Positions 23,662-31,477 of a DNA stretch of 54,280 bases are shown in pieces. Positions within the stretch are counted from its first letter, which is position 1. Each line of letters begins with the position of its first letter. The notes under the pieces are model-generated. The model saw only the letters and a list, made by a program, of their open reading frames with translations, had not been told where the DNA came from and made no database searches. Source of the stretch: Oceanobacillus bengalensis (lineage in GTDB: Bacteria; Bacillota; Bacilli; Bacillales; Amphibacillaceae); NCBI RefSeq assembly GCF_003628445.1, contig NZ_RBZO01000029.1, positions 1-54,280 on the forward strand, read 5' to 3'. The position numbers and the translations under genes are program-made.

Positions 23662-24693
23662 ATGACGAAATTAAAAATGGGAATTATCGGTGTAGGTGGG
23701 ATAGCGCAAAGTAGGCATATTCCTTCTTACCAACAATTAAAGGAAAAAGTAGAGCTTGTTGCTGTGTATGATACGAACCAAACCCGTGCACAAGAAGTAG
23801 CAGAAAAAAATCATATACCATTCGTGTTTAGTAACTACAATGATCTCTTTGAAGAGGTAGATGCAGTAACCATTTGCACGCCGAATAAGTTTCATGCAGA
23901 GATTTCAATTGCTGCATTAGATGCAGGTGTACATGTGCTGTGTGAAAAGCCAATGGCGATGAATGCAAGAGAGTGTGAATTAATGATTGAGGCAGCGGAG
24001 AAGTCGAATAAACTGTTGTCCATTGCCTATCATTATCGGTGGCTCGAATCAGCGATGCTTGCAAAAAAATCATCACCTGAAATTGGCGACCCTCTAGTAA
24101 CACGCGTTCAAGCATTAAGAAGAAGGAAAGTTCCTGGTTGGGGTGTTTTTACGAATAAAGAATTACAAGGTGGAGGAAGTTTAATTGATTATGGATGTCA
24201 TTACTTAGATCTAGCACTATGGCTTTTAAATGATCCAGAGCCTGTAGCAGTAATGGGGAAGACATATAACCGACTAAGTAAAATGCCTAATCAATTAAAT
24301 GATTGGGGAACATTTGACCATCAAACCTTTGATGTTGACGATCATGTTTCTGCTTATATAACATTTGAAAACGATATTTCTATGTTATTTGAATGCACTT
24401 GGGCAGCAAATATTAAAGAGGATCAAGTGCATTTAAGTATTTCTGGCACAAATGGCGGAATGAATGTATTTCCGTATGAGTTCTATCAACCAAAGCACGG
24501 TGCATTTATGACTACGGAAGCAAGTGTTAAAGACAATCAGAAAACCGCTGGATATTTGCAAGCTAAAAACTTCGTTGAAAGTTGCCTTGGAGAAGCAGCA
24601 TTAATTAGTAAAGCCGCGCATGCAATGAAGGTTACTAGAATAATAGATAGTATATATCAAAGTAATCAGTGCGGGAGTATTGTTACACTATAA
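23662..24693 (+). CDS. Gfo/Idh/MocA-family sugar oxidoreductase
   Basis: A 343-residue NAD(P)-dependent dehydrogenase. The N-terminal Rossmann fold has GVGGIAQSRHIPSY (residues 10-23), TICTPNKFHAEI and the catalytic Lys in VLCEKPMAMNA (about 92-102); the C-terminal half is the usual beta-sheet substrate domain (GGGSLIDYGCHYLDLALWLL, then AYITFENDISMLFECTWAAN). The substrate could be a free sugar, inositol or a keto-glycoside. It ends the DUF624-ThuA-Gfo unit; together with ThuA and melA it points to a glycoside-processing locus. GAAGGAGC precedes the ATG. Confidence 0.9.
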   Translation: MTKLKMGIIGVGGIAQSRHIPSYQQLKEKVELVAVYDTNQTRAQEVAEKNHIPFVFSNYNDLFEEVDAVTICTPNKFHAEISIAALDAGVHVLCEKPMAMNARECELMIEAAEKSNKLLSIAYHYRWLESAMLAKKSSPEIGDPLVTRVQALRRRKVPGWGVFTNKELQGGGSLIDYGCHYLDLALWLLNDPEPVAVMGKTYNRLSKMPNQLNDWGTFDHQTFDVDDHVSAYITFENDISMLFECTWAANIKEDQVHLSISGTNGGMNVFPYEFYQPKHGAFMTTEASVKDNQKTAGYLQAKNFVESCLGEAALISKAAHAMKVTRIIDSIYQSNQCGSIVTL

Positions 24694-24771
24694 GATTATC
24701 AGACATAAAAAAATGCGTCCTTCCGAATAAGGAAAGACAAATAGGTGACAGCATCTCTCTCGGAAATACTA

Positions 24772-24804
24772 AAACCCGAACGGTGCTTGGCACTGCTCGG
24801 GTTT
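24772..24804. terminator. Bidirectional terminator between the Gfo and thiT genes
   Basis: AAACCCGA (24772-24779) pairs with TCGGGTTT (24797-24804), with an inner GGTGCTTGGCACT. It lies just beyond the thiT stop codon on the minus strand and 78 bp after the Gfo/Idh/MocA gene. Its layout is close to the B-type hairpin at 7646-7674. Confidence 0.7.
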
Positions 24805-24807
24805 CAT

Positions 24808-25401
24808 TTATGCTATTTTTTTGTTTTCTGTCTGTTTGGCTGATGTTATTAGTCGTGCGCTTTTTGAAAGAATCAATACAAGTACAATTGAACATGCGAG
24901 TGCAGTGAAGAAATAGGCGATTCCATTCATGGTGAAAGAGTAGATGAATGGAGCCTGGCCAGCTTCTTCTGCATAACTTGCAAAGAAAATAATACCTGCA
25001 AGGAAATGCCAGAAGTAACGGGCAAATGCACCAACATACACTGCAAGCACAATCCAAGACATTGCTGTTGTGGTTTTATTATTTTTTAGGCTCTGCTTAA
25101 TTGGTCTCATGAATAGACCAGCAAATCCAACACATGCAAATGCTACAAAATATTCAATGAATGCTTGTAATGGTGTTAGAATCCATGCTTCTCCAATGGT
25201 GACCTGTAGGACTCCCCAGAGAAATCCGCTTGTTGCAGCTGCAAGGAATCCCCAGCGGAAAGCGATGAGCAAGATTGGCACCATCGCAAAGGAAATGGAA
25301 ATGGATGGACCAAACTGGAGGGATGGCAATAAATCTAATAGCAACGCAAGGGATGCGAAGATTGCCACCTCAATCATGGTTTGTAAACGTAATTTCTTCA
25401 T
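24808..25401 (-). CDS. thiT: Thiamine transporter, ECF substrate-binding component
   Basis: A 197-residue S-component of an energy-coupling-factor transporter, with six membrane helices. The start RLQTMIEVAIFASLALLLDLLP, the block ISISFAMVPILLIAFRWGFLAAATSGFLWG (about 35-65) and the mid-segment YVGAFARYFWHFLAGIIFFASYAEE with its Trp/Tyr/Glu residues fit the thiamine site of ThiT. It works with a shared ECF module (EcfT and two ATPases) encoded elsewhere. AGGAGGC precedes the ATG, and a TPP riboswitch lies upstream on the same strand, which makes the assignment firm. Confidence 0.93.
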   Translation of the reverse strand: MKKLRLQTMIEVAIFASLALLLDLLPSLQFGPSISISFAMVPILLIAFRWGFLAAATSGFLWGVLQVTIGEAWILTPLQAFIEYFVAFACVGFAGLFMRPIKQSLKNNKTTTAMSWIVLAVYVGAFARYFWHFLAGIIFFASYAEEAGQAPFIYSFTMNGIAYFFTALACSIVLVLILSKSARLITSAKQTENKKIA

Positions 25402-25522
25402 AAAAAAAGCCTCCTATAATGTTTTTAACGCACCATTAGGAAGACATAGTTTCATAGTTTACAAATTACGTTTTAGGCTATAGAAATAGATAAGCCTATA
25501 TCATAAATATGTAAACTACTCG

Positions 25523-25603
25523 CCACATCCCTACGCTAGTACTAACTAACAGGTTCAAAGGGTCAGAACCAAAGTTCTCTCTCAGCTTTCGCTCCCCTTG
25601 TGG
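25523..25603 (-). promoter_or_regulatory. TPP (thiamine pyrophosphate) riboswitch controlling thiT
   Basis: On the minus strand the THI-box elements appear in order: CCACAAGGGGAGC, GCTGAGAG, GACCCTTTGAACCTG, a TTAGTACTAGC stem and GCGTAGGGATGTGG, with CCACA and TGTGG closing helix P1. Binding of TPP should lower thiT expression. Between it and the start codon a weak hairpin (AGGCTTAT with ATAGCCT, about 25471-25498) may be part of the expression platform. Confidence 0.93.
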
Positions 25604-25659
25604 TCACGTTATTCAATTTTCATAATTATCATATCATACTTGTTGGTGCCTGTCATCTG

Positions 25660-26047
25660 GAAATCGAGCGAGGCCGCGTGGAATTCGAGCGAGGCCACGT
25701 GGAATTCGCGCGAGGCCACGTGGAATTCGAGCGAGGTCGTGTGGAAATCGCGCGAGGCCGCAGTGAAATCGCGCGAGGCCGTGTGGAATTCGAGCGAGAG
25801 CACAGTGAAATCGAGCGAGGCCGCGTGGAAATCGGAGCGAGGCCGCGTGGAAATCGGAGCGAGGCCGCGTGGAAATCGAGCGAGAGCACAGTGAAATCGC
25901 GCGAGGTCACACGTAATTCGAGCGAGAGCACAGTGAAATCGAGCGAGGCCACGCAGAATTCGAGCGAGTCCACATGGAATTCGCGCGAGGTCACGCAGAA
26001 TTCGAGCGAGAGCACAAGAAAGTCGCGCGAGGATGCTGCGAATTCGC
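25660..26047. repeat. GC-rich tandem array of about eighteen 21-bp units
   Basis: Each unit carries GAGCGAGGCC or GCGCGAGGCC, then CACGTGG or CAGTGAA, then AATTCG or AATCG. Eighteen units fill 388 bp. The unit is far richer in G and C than its surroundings and often joins two palindromes (CACGTG and GAATTC). Because 21 is a multiple of three, several frames stay open on both strands, but the two 22-base units (GGAGCG near 25853 and 25875) shift the frame, no frame has a ribosome-binding site, and codon use is unlike the neighbours, so it is read as non-coding. Confidence 0.92.
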
Positions 26048-26081
26048 TTTCCCCCACAAACACATCTCGGCTCAACATCAG

Positions 26082-26108
26082 GAAGCAGGAGAACCGTCCC
26101 TATGCTTC
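26082..26108 (+). repeat. A-type repeat overlapping the end of the RNase HI-like gene
   Basis: GAAGCA (26082-26087) and TGCTTC (26103-26108) bracket the core with one change (CCCTA for CCCCA). It follows the 21-bp array by 34 bp and contains the stop codon of the gene at 26100-26504. Confidence 0.85.
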
Positions 26109-26504
26109 CATTCTTATCGCTTCTCTTGATAGGCGGTCTGCGTGTTTGTTTTGTTTTTCGGGAATCCATTTTATAAAGAAGTATGGAAAGTTACGGGACT
26201 CTTCTCGTATTTTTTCCAACAGGGCTAGAAAGGTTTTGTTTTTTGTATGGTCATTGTCAATTACGTCTACGACAAGTTGCGAATCGGACCTAAAGGAGAG
26301 GATTTCTCCTGGAAACTCCTCCTTACATATTTCTAATGCCTTAATAACCGCATAGAACTCTGCTTCATGATTGGATAACTCGCCAAGCGGAAATCTATAT
26401 TCATACGTCTTTTTCCCAGCTTTAATATAAATACCCGCCCCACTAGGTCCAGGATTTCCACTTGCTGCACCATCTGTGTATACTTCGATCAATGTTAGTT
26501 GCAC
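26100..26504 (-). CDS. RNase HI-like protein (reverse-transcriptase-like fold)
   Basis: A 134-residue single-domain RNase H. The four acidic positions are present: D11 in YTDGAASGNPGP, E47 in SNHEAEF, D74 in RSDSQLVV and D123 in KHADRLS. This type in Bacillaceae (YpeP-like) lacks the basic handle of E. coli RNase HI; activity on RNA:DNA hybrids is likely but some homologues are inactive. The GTG at 26504 is preceded by GAAGTGGGG. The last residues (RMEA) and the TAG stop are provided by the A repeat, so the original C-terminus was probably altered by the insertion. It is a single-gene unit. Confidence 0.8.
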   Translation of the reverse strand: MQLTLIEVYTDGAASGNPGPSGAGIYIKAGKKTYEYRFPLGELSNHEAEFYAVIKALEICKEEFPGEILSFRSDSQLVVDVIDNDHTKNKTFLALLEKIREESRNFPYFFIKWIPEKQNKHADRLSREAIRMEA

Positions 26505-26639
26505 CCCACTTCATTATAATCTGTTTCTTTTTATTATCTTATCATTATTAGCTAAACCCTGTTAAGTTTTCTTTCCTGTAAAAAAGTCCTACAAAAGCGG
26601 ATGCTTGTATCAATCTACTCCATTATACTTCCGATTTAA

Positions 26640-26669
26640 TTGACAATTAATTTAATTCTGATATATCAT
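26640..26669 (+). promoter_or_regulatory. Promoter with GntR-type operator, block 1
   Basis: TTGACA (26640-26645) and TATCAT (26664-26669) are 18 bp apart. The -10 box overlaps the palindrome TGATATATCA (26659-26668), which recurs at 28432-28441. Repressor binding would exclude polymerase; the GntR protein encoded at 27715-28374 is the natural candidate. Confidence 0.65.
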
Positions 26670-26706
26670 ATACCAAAAAGCATATTAAAAATATTAGGAG
26701 GTAGCT

Positions 26707-27699
26707 ATGAAACCAGAAGTTATTTTATATAAACCTATTCCAGGTGATCTGGTACAACGTTTGGAAACACATTTTGAAATTAGACATCATTTGCTTGCAC
26801 GAGAGATGCCACCTGAATTTTATAAAGACTTGAGTAGGTCGGAAGGGATTATTGGGTCTAAATTAAAGGTAGATTCGCACTTATTAGATCAAGCCCCTAA
26901 TTTAAAAATAGTTGTAAATACATCCGTTGGTTATGATAATTTTGATGTAGAAGAACTAACAAAAAGAGGAATCATGGCCACAAATACCCCAGATGTCCTT
27001 ACTGATACGGTTGCGGACACTATTTTTGGATTATTATTAGCAACTGCAAGAAGAATACCTGAGATGCATCATTATGTTCGTTCAGGGCAATGGAATGAAA
27101 ACATTGGCGAAGAATTGTATGGCGTAGATGTTCACCATAAAGTATTGGGAATTATTGGGATGGGGAGGATTGGGACGGCAGTAGCTGAAAGAGCGCATCA
27201 TGGATTTAAAATGGAAATACTATATCATAATCGTTCAAACAGCCCCTATGCTGAGGAAAGTCTTCAAGCACAAAATGTATCTCTTGAAAAGTTACTTCAA
27301 GAATCTGACTTTGTCTTAGTAATGGCTCCGCTGTCTGATGAAACCTACAAGCTTATTGGAGAGAAGGAATTTCAGTTAATGAAAAAATCCGCAATCTTTA
27401 TCAATGGCTCTCGTGGTGAGGTAGTAGACGAAAAGGCGTTAATTTACGCATTAAAAAGTAATGAAATTTTAGCTGCAGGTTTGGATGTTTATGAGAAAGA
27501 GCCTATTCCAAAAGAAAGCCCATTATTAAAAGTGAAAAATGTCGTTACCCTTCCTCATATCGGCTCGGCAACTTCTGAGACAAGGTACCAAATGTTTAGG
27601 CTTGGTGTAGATAATTTAATCAAAGGATTAAATGGAGAAATTCCTCCTACACTAATCAATCCTGAAGTACTTACGAAAAAAAGGGAAGAGAGCAACTAA
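26707..27699 (+). CDS. D-isomer-specific 2-hydroxyacid dehydrogenase (glyoxylate/hydroxypyruvate reductase-like)
   Basis: A 330-residue NAD(P)H-dependent dehydrogenase. The cofactor motif is GIIGMGRIGTAVAERA (about 149-164), and the catalytic Arg, Glu and His are in INGSRGEVVDEKAL (about 236), VYEKEP (about 264) and LPHIGSAT (about 283). The family reduces glyoxylate, hydroxypyruvate or tartronate semialdehyde. It is the first gene of galactarate block 1, where a C3 semialdehyde or 2-keto acid from aldolase cleavage would need reduction, so tartronate semialdehyde or hydroxypyruvate are sensible substrates. AGGAGGTAGC precedes the ATG, and the GntR gene follows after 15 bp. Confidence 0.85.
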   Translation: MKPEVILYKPIPGDLVQRLETHFEIRHHLLAREMPPEFYKDLSRSEGIIGSKLKVDSHLLDQAPNLKIVVNTSVGYDNFDVEELTKRGIMATNTPDVLTDTVADTIFGLLLATARRIPEMHHYVRSGQWNENIGEELYGVDVHHKVLGIIGMGRIGTAVAERAHHGFKMEILYHNRSNSPYAEESLQAQNVSLEKLLQESDFVLVMAPLSDETYKLIGEKEFQLMKKSAIFINGSRGEVVDEKALIYALKSNEILAAGLDVYEKEPIPKESPLLKVKNVVTLPHIGSATSETRYQMFRLGVDNLIKGLNGEIPPTLINPEVLTKKREESN

Positions 27700-27714
27700 A
27701 GGGAGGTCAGCACG

Positions 27715-28374
27715 ATGGAGAAAGAAATACACAGAAAAATAAGTTTACAGTCACGCTCTGTACGTGATTTGATTTACGAAGGATTAAAAGAGGCTATTAT
27801 CAATGGTGAATATGAAGCTGGATATCATTTAAGGGAGAGGAAGTTAGCGAACGAATTCAATGTAAGTACAACACCAATTAAAGAGGCTTTTCGCTTGCTT
27901 GAGAATGAGGGATTGGTAGTTACCCAAGCTAGAAAAGGTACATTTGTCTCTGATAGTGTGATGCGTTCCGTTCAGGAAATATCTCGTGTAAGAGCCGCAT
28001 TAGAAGGAGTGGCTGCACGCTTTGCGGCTTTAAAACGGACAGAAGAGGAATTAAAACAGCTGGAAGCGATTATCGTACAAATGAGTAAATTTACAAAAGA
28101 AAAAAACACACAACAATTAAGTGAAAGTAATCGTCTGTTCCATCAATTAATACGTCAGTTTGCACGTAATGGATTTATATATAAGCAAGTGGAAGCCGTC
28201 CATTCTTATGATCAATTTATTCGTAATAAAGCATTATCAGATATAGTAGAACATGAACGGGCATATGAAGAACATTATGAAATCTTTAAAATGATTGAAG
28301 CACAAGACATTAATAGAGCCGAGGATCTAATGCGAAATCATATCATTCGGTCTGCAGATTTTGCACTTCATTAA
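27715..28374 (+). CDS. GntR-family (FadR/FCD subfamily) transcriptional regulator
   Basis: A 219-residue regulator: winged helix-turn-helix at 15-85 (LIYEGLKEAIINGEYEAGYHLRERKLANEFNVSTTPIKEAFRLLENEGL) and an all-helical FCD effector domain (about 90-215) with the metal-binding type residues R/D and His (HYEIFKMIEAQDINRAEDLMRNHI). FCD-domain GntR proteins commonly sense organic or sugar acids. It lies within the first transcript and the same 10-bp palindrome appears at the two promoters beside it, so it probably represses both its own operon and the downstream block. AAGGGAGG precedes the ATG. Confidence 0.88.
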   Translation: MEKEIHRKISLQSRSVRDLIYEGLKEAIINGEYEAGYHLRERKLANEFNVSTTPIKEAFRLLENEGLVVTQARKGTFVSDSVMRSVQEISRVRAALEGVAARFAALKRTEEELKQLEAIIVQMSKFTKEKNTQQLSESNRLFHQLIRQFARNGFIYKQVEAVHSYDQFIRNKALSDIVEHERAYEEHYEIFKMIEAQDINRAEDLMRNHIIRSADFALH

Positions 28375-28401
28375 AAGTTAAGAAGAATGTTCAGAATTAT
28401 G

Positions 28402-28441
28402 TTGACAATCAGAATTTTTTTATTTAATATTTGATATATCA
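28402..28441 (+). promoter_or_regulatory. Second promoter of block 1 with the same operator
   Basis: TTGACA (28402-28407) and TAATAT (28425-28430) are 17 bp apart; TGATATATCA (28432-28441) covers the start point and is followed by a second half-site GATATCATGA. The copy at 26659-26668 has the same 10 bases. Confidence 0.7.
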
Positions 28442-28484
28442 GATATCATGATTTAATTAGAATTATTCGAGAGGTTGATGAGTA

Positions 28485-29552
28485 GTGAGTGAAGTGAAAA
28501 TTCCTAAAGATGATTTACAACAGTATTGTGAAGCTATTTTAGGAAAAAGTTTACCAGAGGATGAAGCAAAAATTGTTGCTGAAACTTTGGTAGACGCGGA
28601 TTTACGAGGTGTAACTTCACATGGAGTGCAACGAGTGGCTGGATATTTAAAACGATTGGAAGAGGAACTTATTGAACGAAGTACGAATGTGCAAGTGGTT
28701 AATGACACATATGCTACTGCCCTACTTGATGCAAACAATGGCTGGGGGCAAGTAGCTGCGAAGAAAGCAATGGAACTTGCAATTGAAAAAGCAGAGGCGT
28801 TTGGTACAGCTTTTGTCGGAGTACGAAATTCAAATCATTTTGGAACCGCTTCCTACTATACGAGGATGGCGGCAGAAAAAGGCTATATAGGAATTTCTAT
28901 GACAAATGCTTCTCCAATGATGGTTCCTTTTGGGGCTAAGGAGCCTTCTTTAGGAACAAACCCAATTTCCATCTCGATTCCAGCAGGTGAAGGGGTAGAT
29001 ACGATTGTATTAGATATGTCTACAAGTAACGTAGCCCGCGGTAAAATAATGGTTGCAAAAAAGAATGGGGAATCCATTCCTCGAAATTGGGCTATTACGA
29101 AGGATGGGAAACAGACAACCAATCCTGATGAGGCGTGGGAAGGATATGTTCTTCCTATGGGACCAAAAGGTTCTGGTTTAGCAATTATTATTGACATATT
29201 AAGCGGTGTGCTAACTGGATCCTTATTTGGAAAAAGGATTCCTAGACAGTATGACGATCCATACCCACAACGTTTGGGCCATTTTTTTGGTGCGATTAAT
29301 ATAGCAAGCTTCGGGGACCCAGACGTTTTCTATCAAAGTATAAAAGAAAAAATAGAAGAAACGGTATCGAGTGAACCAAGCGAAGGGTTTGAACGTGTTC
29401 TAATGCCTGGGGAATTGGAATTAATGAAAACGAAAAGTCGAGAAGAGAATGGAATTCCAATTAGTAAGGAAATCTTCAATGAACTCATAGAAACTGGCCT
29501 GAAATACGATGTTGATATAAATCAGTATCTGTCAGCTAAATTAGCAGAATAA
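28485..29552 (+). CDS. Ldh2/YiaK-type (malate/L-sulfolactate family) NAD(P)H oxidoreductase, copy 1
   Basis: A 355-residue member of the malate/L-lactate dehydrogenase 2 family (YiaK, AllD, ComC), which reduces 2-keto acids to 2-hydroxy acids with a fold unlike lactate dehydrogenase. Blocks: DLRGVTSHGVQRVAGYL (39-55, with the catalytic His), VGVRNSNHFGTASYYTRMAAEKGYIGISMTNASPMMVPFG (112-151) and GPKGSGLAIIIDILSGVLTG (225-244). The GTG start follows GAGAGG. It is the first gene after the second promoter of the block. The next gene is a near-identical paralogue. Confidence 0.88.
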   Translation: MSEVKIPKDDLQQYCEAILGKSLPEDEAKIVAETLVDADLRGVTSHGVQRVAGYLKRLEEELIERSTNVQVVNDTYATALLDANNGWGQVAAKKAMELAIEKAEAFGTAFVGVRNSNHFGTASYYTRMAAEKGYIGISMTNASPMMVPFGAKEPSLGTNPISISIPAGEGVDTIVLDMSTSNVARGKIMVAKKNGESIPRNWAITKDGKQTTNPDEAWEGYVLPMGPKGSGLAIIIDILSGVLTGSLFGKRIPRQYDDPYPQRLGHFFGAINIASFGDPDVFYQSIKEKIEETVSSEPSEGFERVLMPGELELMKTKSREENGIPISKEIFNELIETGLKYDVDINQYLSAKLAE

Positions 29553-29598
29553 GGACGGATATCTATACCACTAAAATCTAGGATGGGAGAGGTGAGTA

Positions 29599-30669
29599 GT
29601 GACGGGAGAGGTTAGAATTCTTGCAACAGATTTGCAACAATTTTGTGAAGCTATTTTAAAAAAAAGTTTGCCAGCAATGGAGGCAAAGATTATTGCTGAA
29701 TCATTGGTAGATGCAGATTTACGAGGAGTAACTTCGCATGGAGTGCAACGATTAGCTGGATATTTAAAAAGAATGGAAGAGGGGCTTATTGAACGAAGGA
29801 CGCTTGTGCAAGTAGTTAGTGATATGAATGCGACTGCGCTACTTGATGGCCACAATGGCTGGGGACAAGTAGCTGCAACAAAAGCAATGGAACTTGCAAT
29901 TGAAAAAGCAGATGAGTTTGGTACAGCTTTTGTCGGAGTACGAAATTCAAATCACTTTGGAACCGCATCCTTCTATACAAGGATGGCTGCAGAAAAAGGC
30001 TATATTGGTATTTCTATGACAAATGCTTCTCCAATGATGGTTCCTTTTGGAGGTAAGAAACCTTCTTTAGGGGCAAACCCAATTTCTATCTCCATTCCAG
30101 CAGGAGAAGGGGAAGATGCGATTGTATTGGATATGTCTACAAGTAACGTGGCTCGCGGCAAGATAATGGTTGCAAAGAAGAATGGGGAATCCATTCCTCG
30201 AAATTGGGCTATTACGAAGGATGGGAAACAGACAACGAATCCTGATGAGGCGTGGGAAGGATATCTTCTTCCAATGGGGCCAAAGGGTTCTGGTTTAGCA
30301 ATTATTATTGATATATTGAGTGGCGTGTTAACTGGCTCCTTATTTGGCAAAAGTATGCCTAGACAATACGATGATCCATATCCACAACGTTTGGGCCATC
30401 TGTTTGGTGCGATTAATATAGCAAATTTCGGAGATCCAGATGTTTTCTATCAAAATATTAAAGAAAAAGTAGAAGAAACAGTAACGAGTGAGCCTAGCGA
30501 AGGATTTGAGCGTGTTTTAATGCCTGGAGAAATAAAATCATTAAAAAAGAAAGAAAGAGAAGAAAATGGAATTCCAATTAGTAAGGAAATCTTCAATGAA
30601 CTCATAGAAACTGGTGTGAAATACGATGTTGATATAAATCAGTATCTGTCAGCTAAATTGGCAGATTAA
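29599..30669 (+). CDS. Ldh2/YiaK-type oxidoreductase, copy 2
   Basis: A 356-residue paralogue of the preceding gene, with almost the same sequence in most of its length, including the VGVRNSNHFGTAS and GPKGSGLAIIIDILSGVL blocks and an almost identical C-terminus (NGIPISKEIFNELIETG). Differences cluster in the first 80 residues, around the helix at 300-320 and at scattered sites. The GTG start has GGGAGAGGTGAG just upstream, and the intergenic spacer (46 bp) is different from that of copy 1. It is a recent tandem duplication; retention may give two substrate preferences or a dose effect. Confidence 0.88.
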   Translation: MTGEVRILATDLQQFCEAILKKSLPAMEAKIIAESLVDADLRGVTSHGVQRLAGYLKRMEEGLIERRTLVQVVSDMNATALLDGHNGWGQVAATKAMELAIEKADEFGTAFVGVRNSNHFGTASFYTRMAAEKGYIGISMTNASPMMVPFGGKKPSLGANPISISIPAGEGEDAIVLDMSTSNVARGKIMVAKKNGESIPRNWAITKDGKQTTNPDEAWEGYLLPMGPKGSGLAIIIDILSGVLTGSLFGKSMPRQYDDPYPQRLGHLFGAINIANFGDPDVFYQNIKEKVEETVTSEPSEGFERVLMPGEIKSLKKKEREENGIPISKEIFNELIETGVKYDVDINQYLSAKLAD

Positions 30670-30678
30670 GAGTGGGTG

Positions 30679-31452
30679 ATGAAAATCTTGTTCCAGAATA
30701 AATTAAAAGAAAAATTGACAAAAAACATTGAGGAGCCAGCTTATGGAATATTTATCGGTTTTCCAAGTACACAATTGATTGAAATGGCTGCATATAACGG
30801 GTTTGATGTTGTGGTACTTGATAATGAACATGGTCTGCTTTCGCCAGAAAACATGGAACATATGGTGATTGCTTCAGAAAATGCTGGGATTACCCCACTT
30901 GTTCGTGTTACATCAAGTAATCCGACAGCTATTTTAAAGGCGATGGACCGAGTGGCGCATGGAGTCCATGTGCCACAAGTAGATAGTAGGGAAGAAGCAG
31001 AACAGGTTGTGGCAGCGGTAAAATATCCCCCTATGGGAAATAGGGGAGCAGCTTTTTCGATGCGAGCAGCGAAGTACGGAACGGTGCCGGTTCCAGAATA
31101 CTTAGCACATGCTAATAACGAAAGCCTCGTATGTATACACATTGAATCGAAAGAAGCGGTTGATAACTTGGATGAAATCTTACAAGTTCCTGGCATTGAT
31201 ATGGTGTATATTGGCCCAACGGATTTGTCTGTTTCCCTAGGATTTAATGGAGATACGGAGCATCCGGAAGTTCAAAAACAGGTGAAACGTATCTATCAAT
31301 CTGCTAAAAAATACGGTGTACGCGTTGGGATGCATACGAAGAATAAGCAGGGAGCATTACAATTAAAGGAATCGGGAGTAGAATATATCGGCCTGACTGT
31401 TACATCACTTATTAATAAAGGCTTCCGTACGTATATAGAAGCTGTTAAATAA
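30679..31452 (+). CDS. HpcH/HpaI-family class II aldolase
   Basis: A 257-residue metal-dependent aldolase of the GarL/YfaU/HpaI type, which splits 2-keto-3-deoxy sugar acids to pyruvate and an aldehyde. Recognisable: GIFIGFPSTQLIEMAAYNGFDVVVLDNEHGLLS (catalytic His and acidic residues), TPLVRVTSSNP with the substrate-binding Arg, the AHGVHVPQVDSREEAEQ strand, and the metal-binding Glu in HIESKEAV with YIGPTDLSVSLG following. For the product of galactarate dehydratase, cleavage would give pyruvate and tartronate semialdehyde. The ATG at 30679 is chosen over a GTG one codon earlier; either fits the GAGTGGG ribosome-binding site. Confidence 0.85.
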   Translation: MKILFQNKLKEKLTKNIEEPAYGIFIGFPSTQLIEMAAYNGFDVVVLDNEHGLLSPENMEHMVIASENAGITPLVRVTSSNPTAILKAMDRVAHGVHVPQVDSREEAEQVVAAVKYPPMGNRGAAFSMRAAKYGTVPVPEYLAHANNESLVCIHIESKEAVDNLDEILQVPGIDMVYIGPTDLSVSLGFNGDTEHPEVQKQVKRIYQSAKKYGVRVGMHTKNKQGALQLKESGVEYIGLTVTSLINKGFRTYIEAVK

Positions 31453-31477
31453 ATAAAATGAGGAGAGTGGGAAGTAC

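Larger units (their letters stand above)
25402..26099. other. Region between thiT and the RNase HI-like gene
   Basis: It holds the thiT leader with its TPP riboswitch (25523-25603), a fragment of the B repeat (GGTGCCTGTCA, about 25645), the 21-bp GC-rich tandem array (25660-26047) and an A repeat (26082-26108). The long frames on both strands are by-products of the array. Confidence 0.8.

Noticed and set aside
25600-26355. Long open frames on both strands through the 21-bp array (up to about 250 codons)
   Set aside because: They come from the repeat length being a multiple of three; the 22-base units shift frames, there is no ribosome-binding site and no folded-domain pattern.
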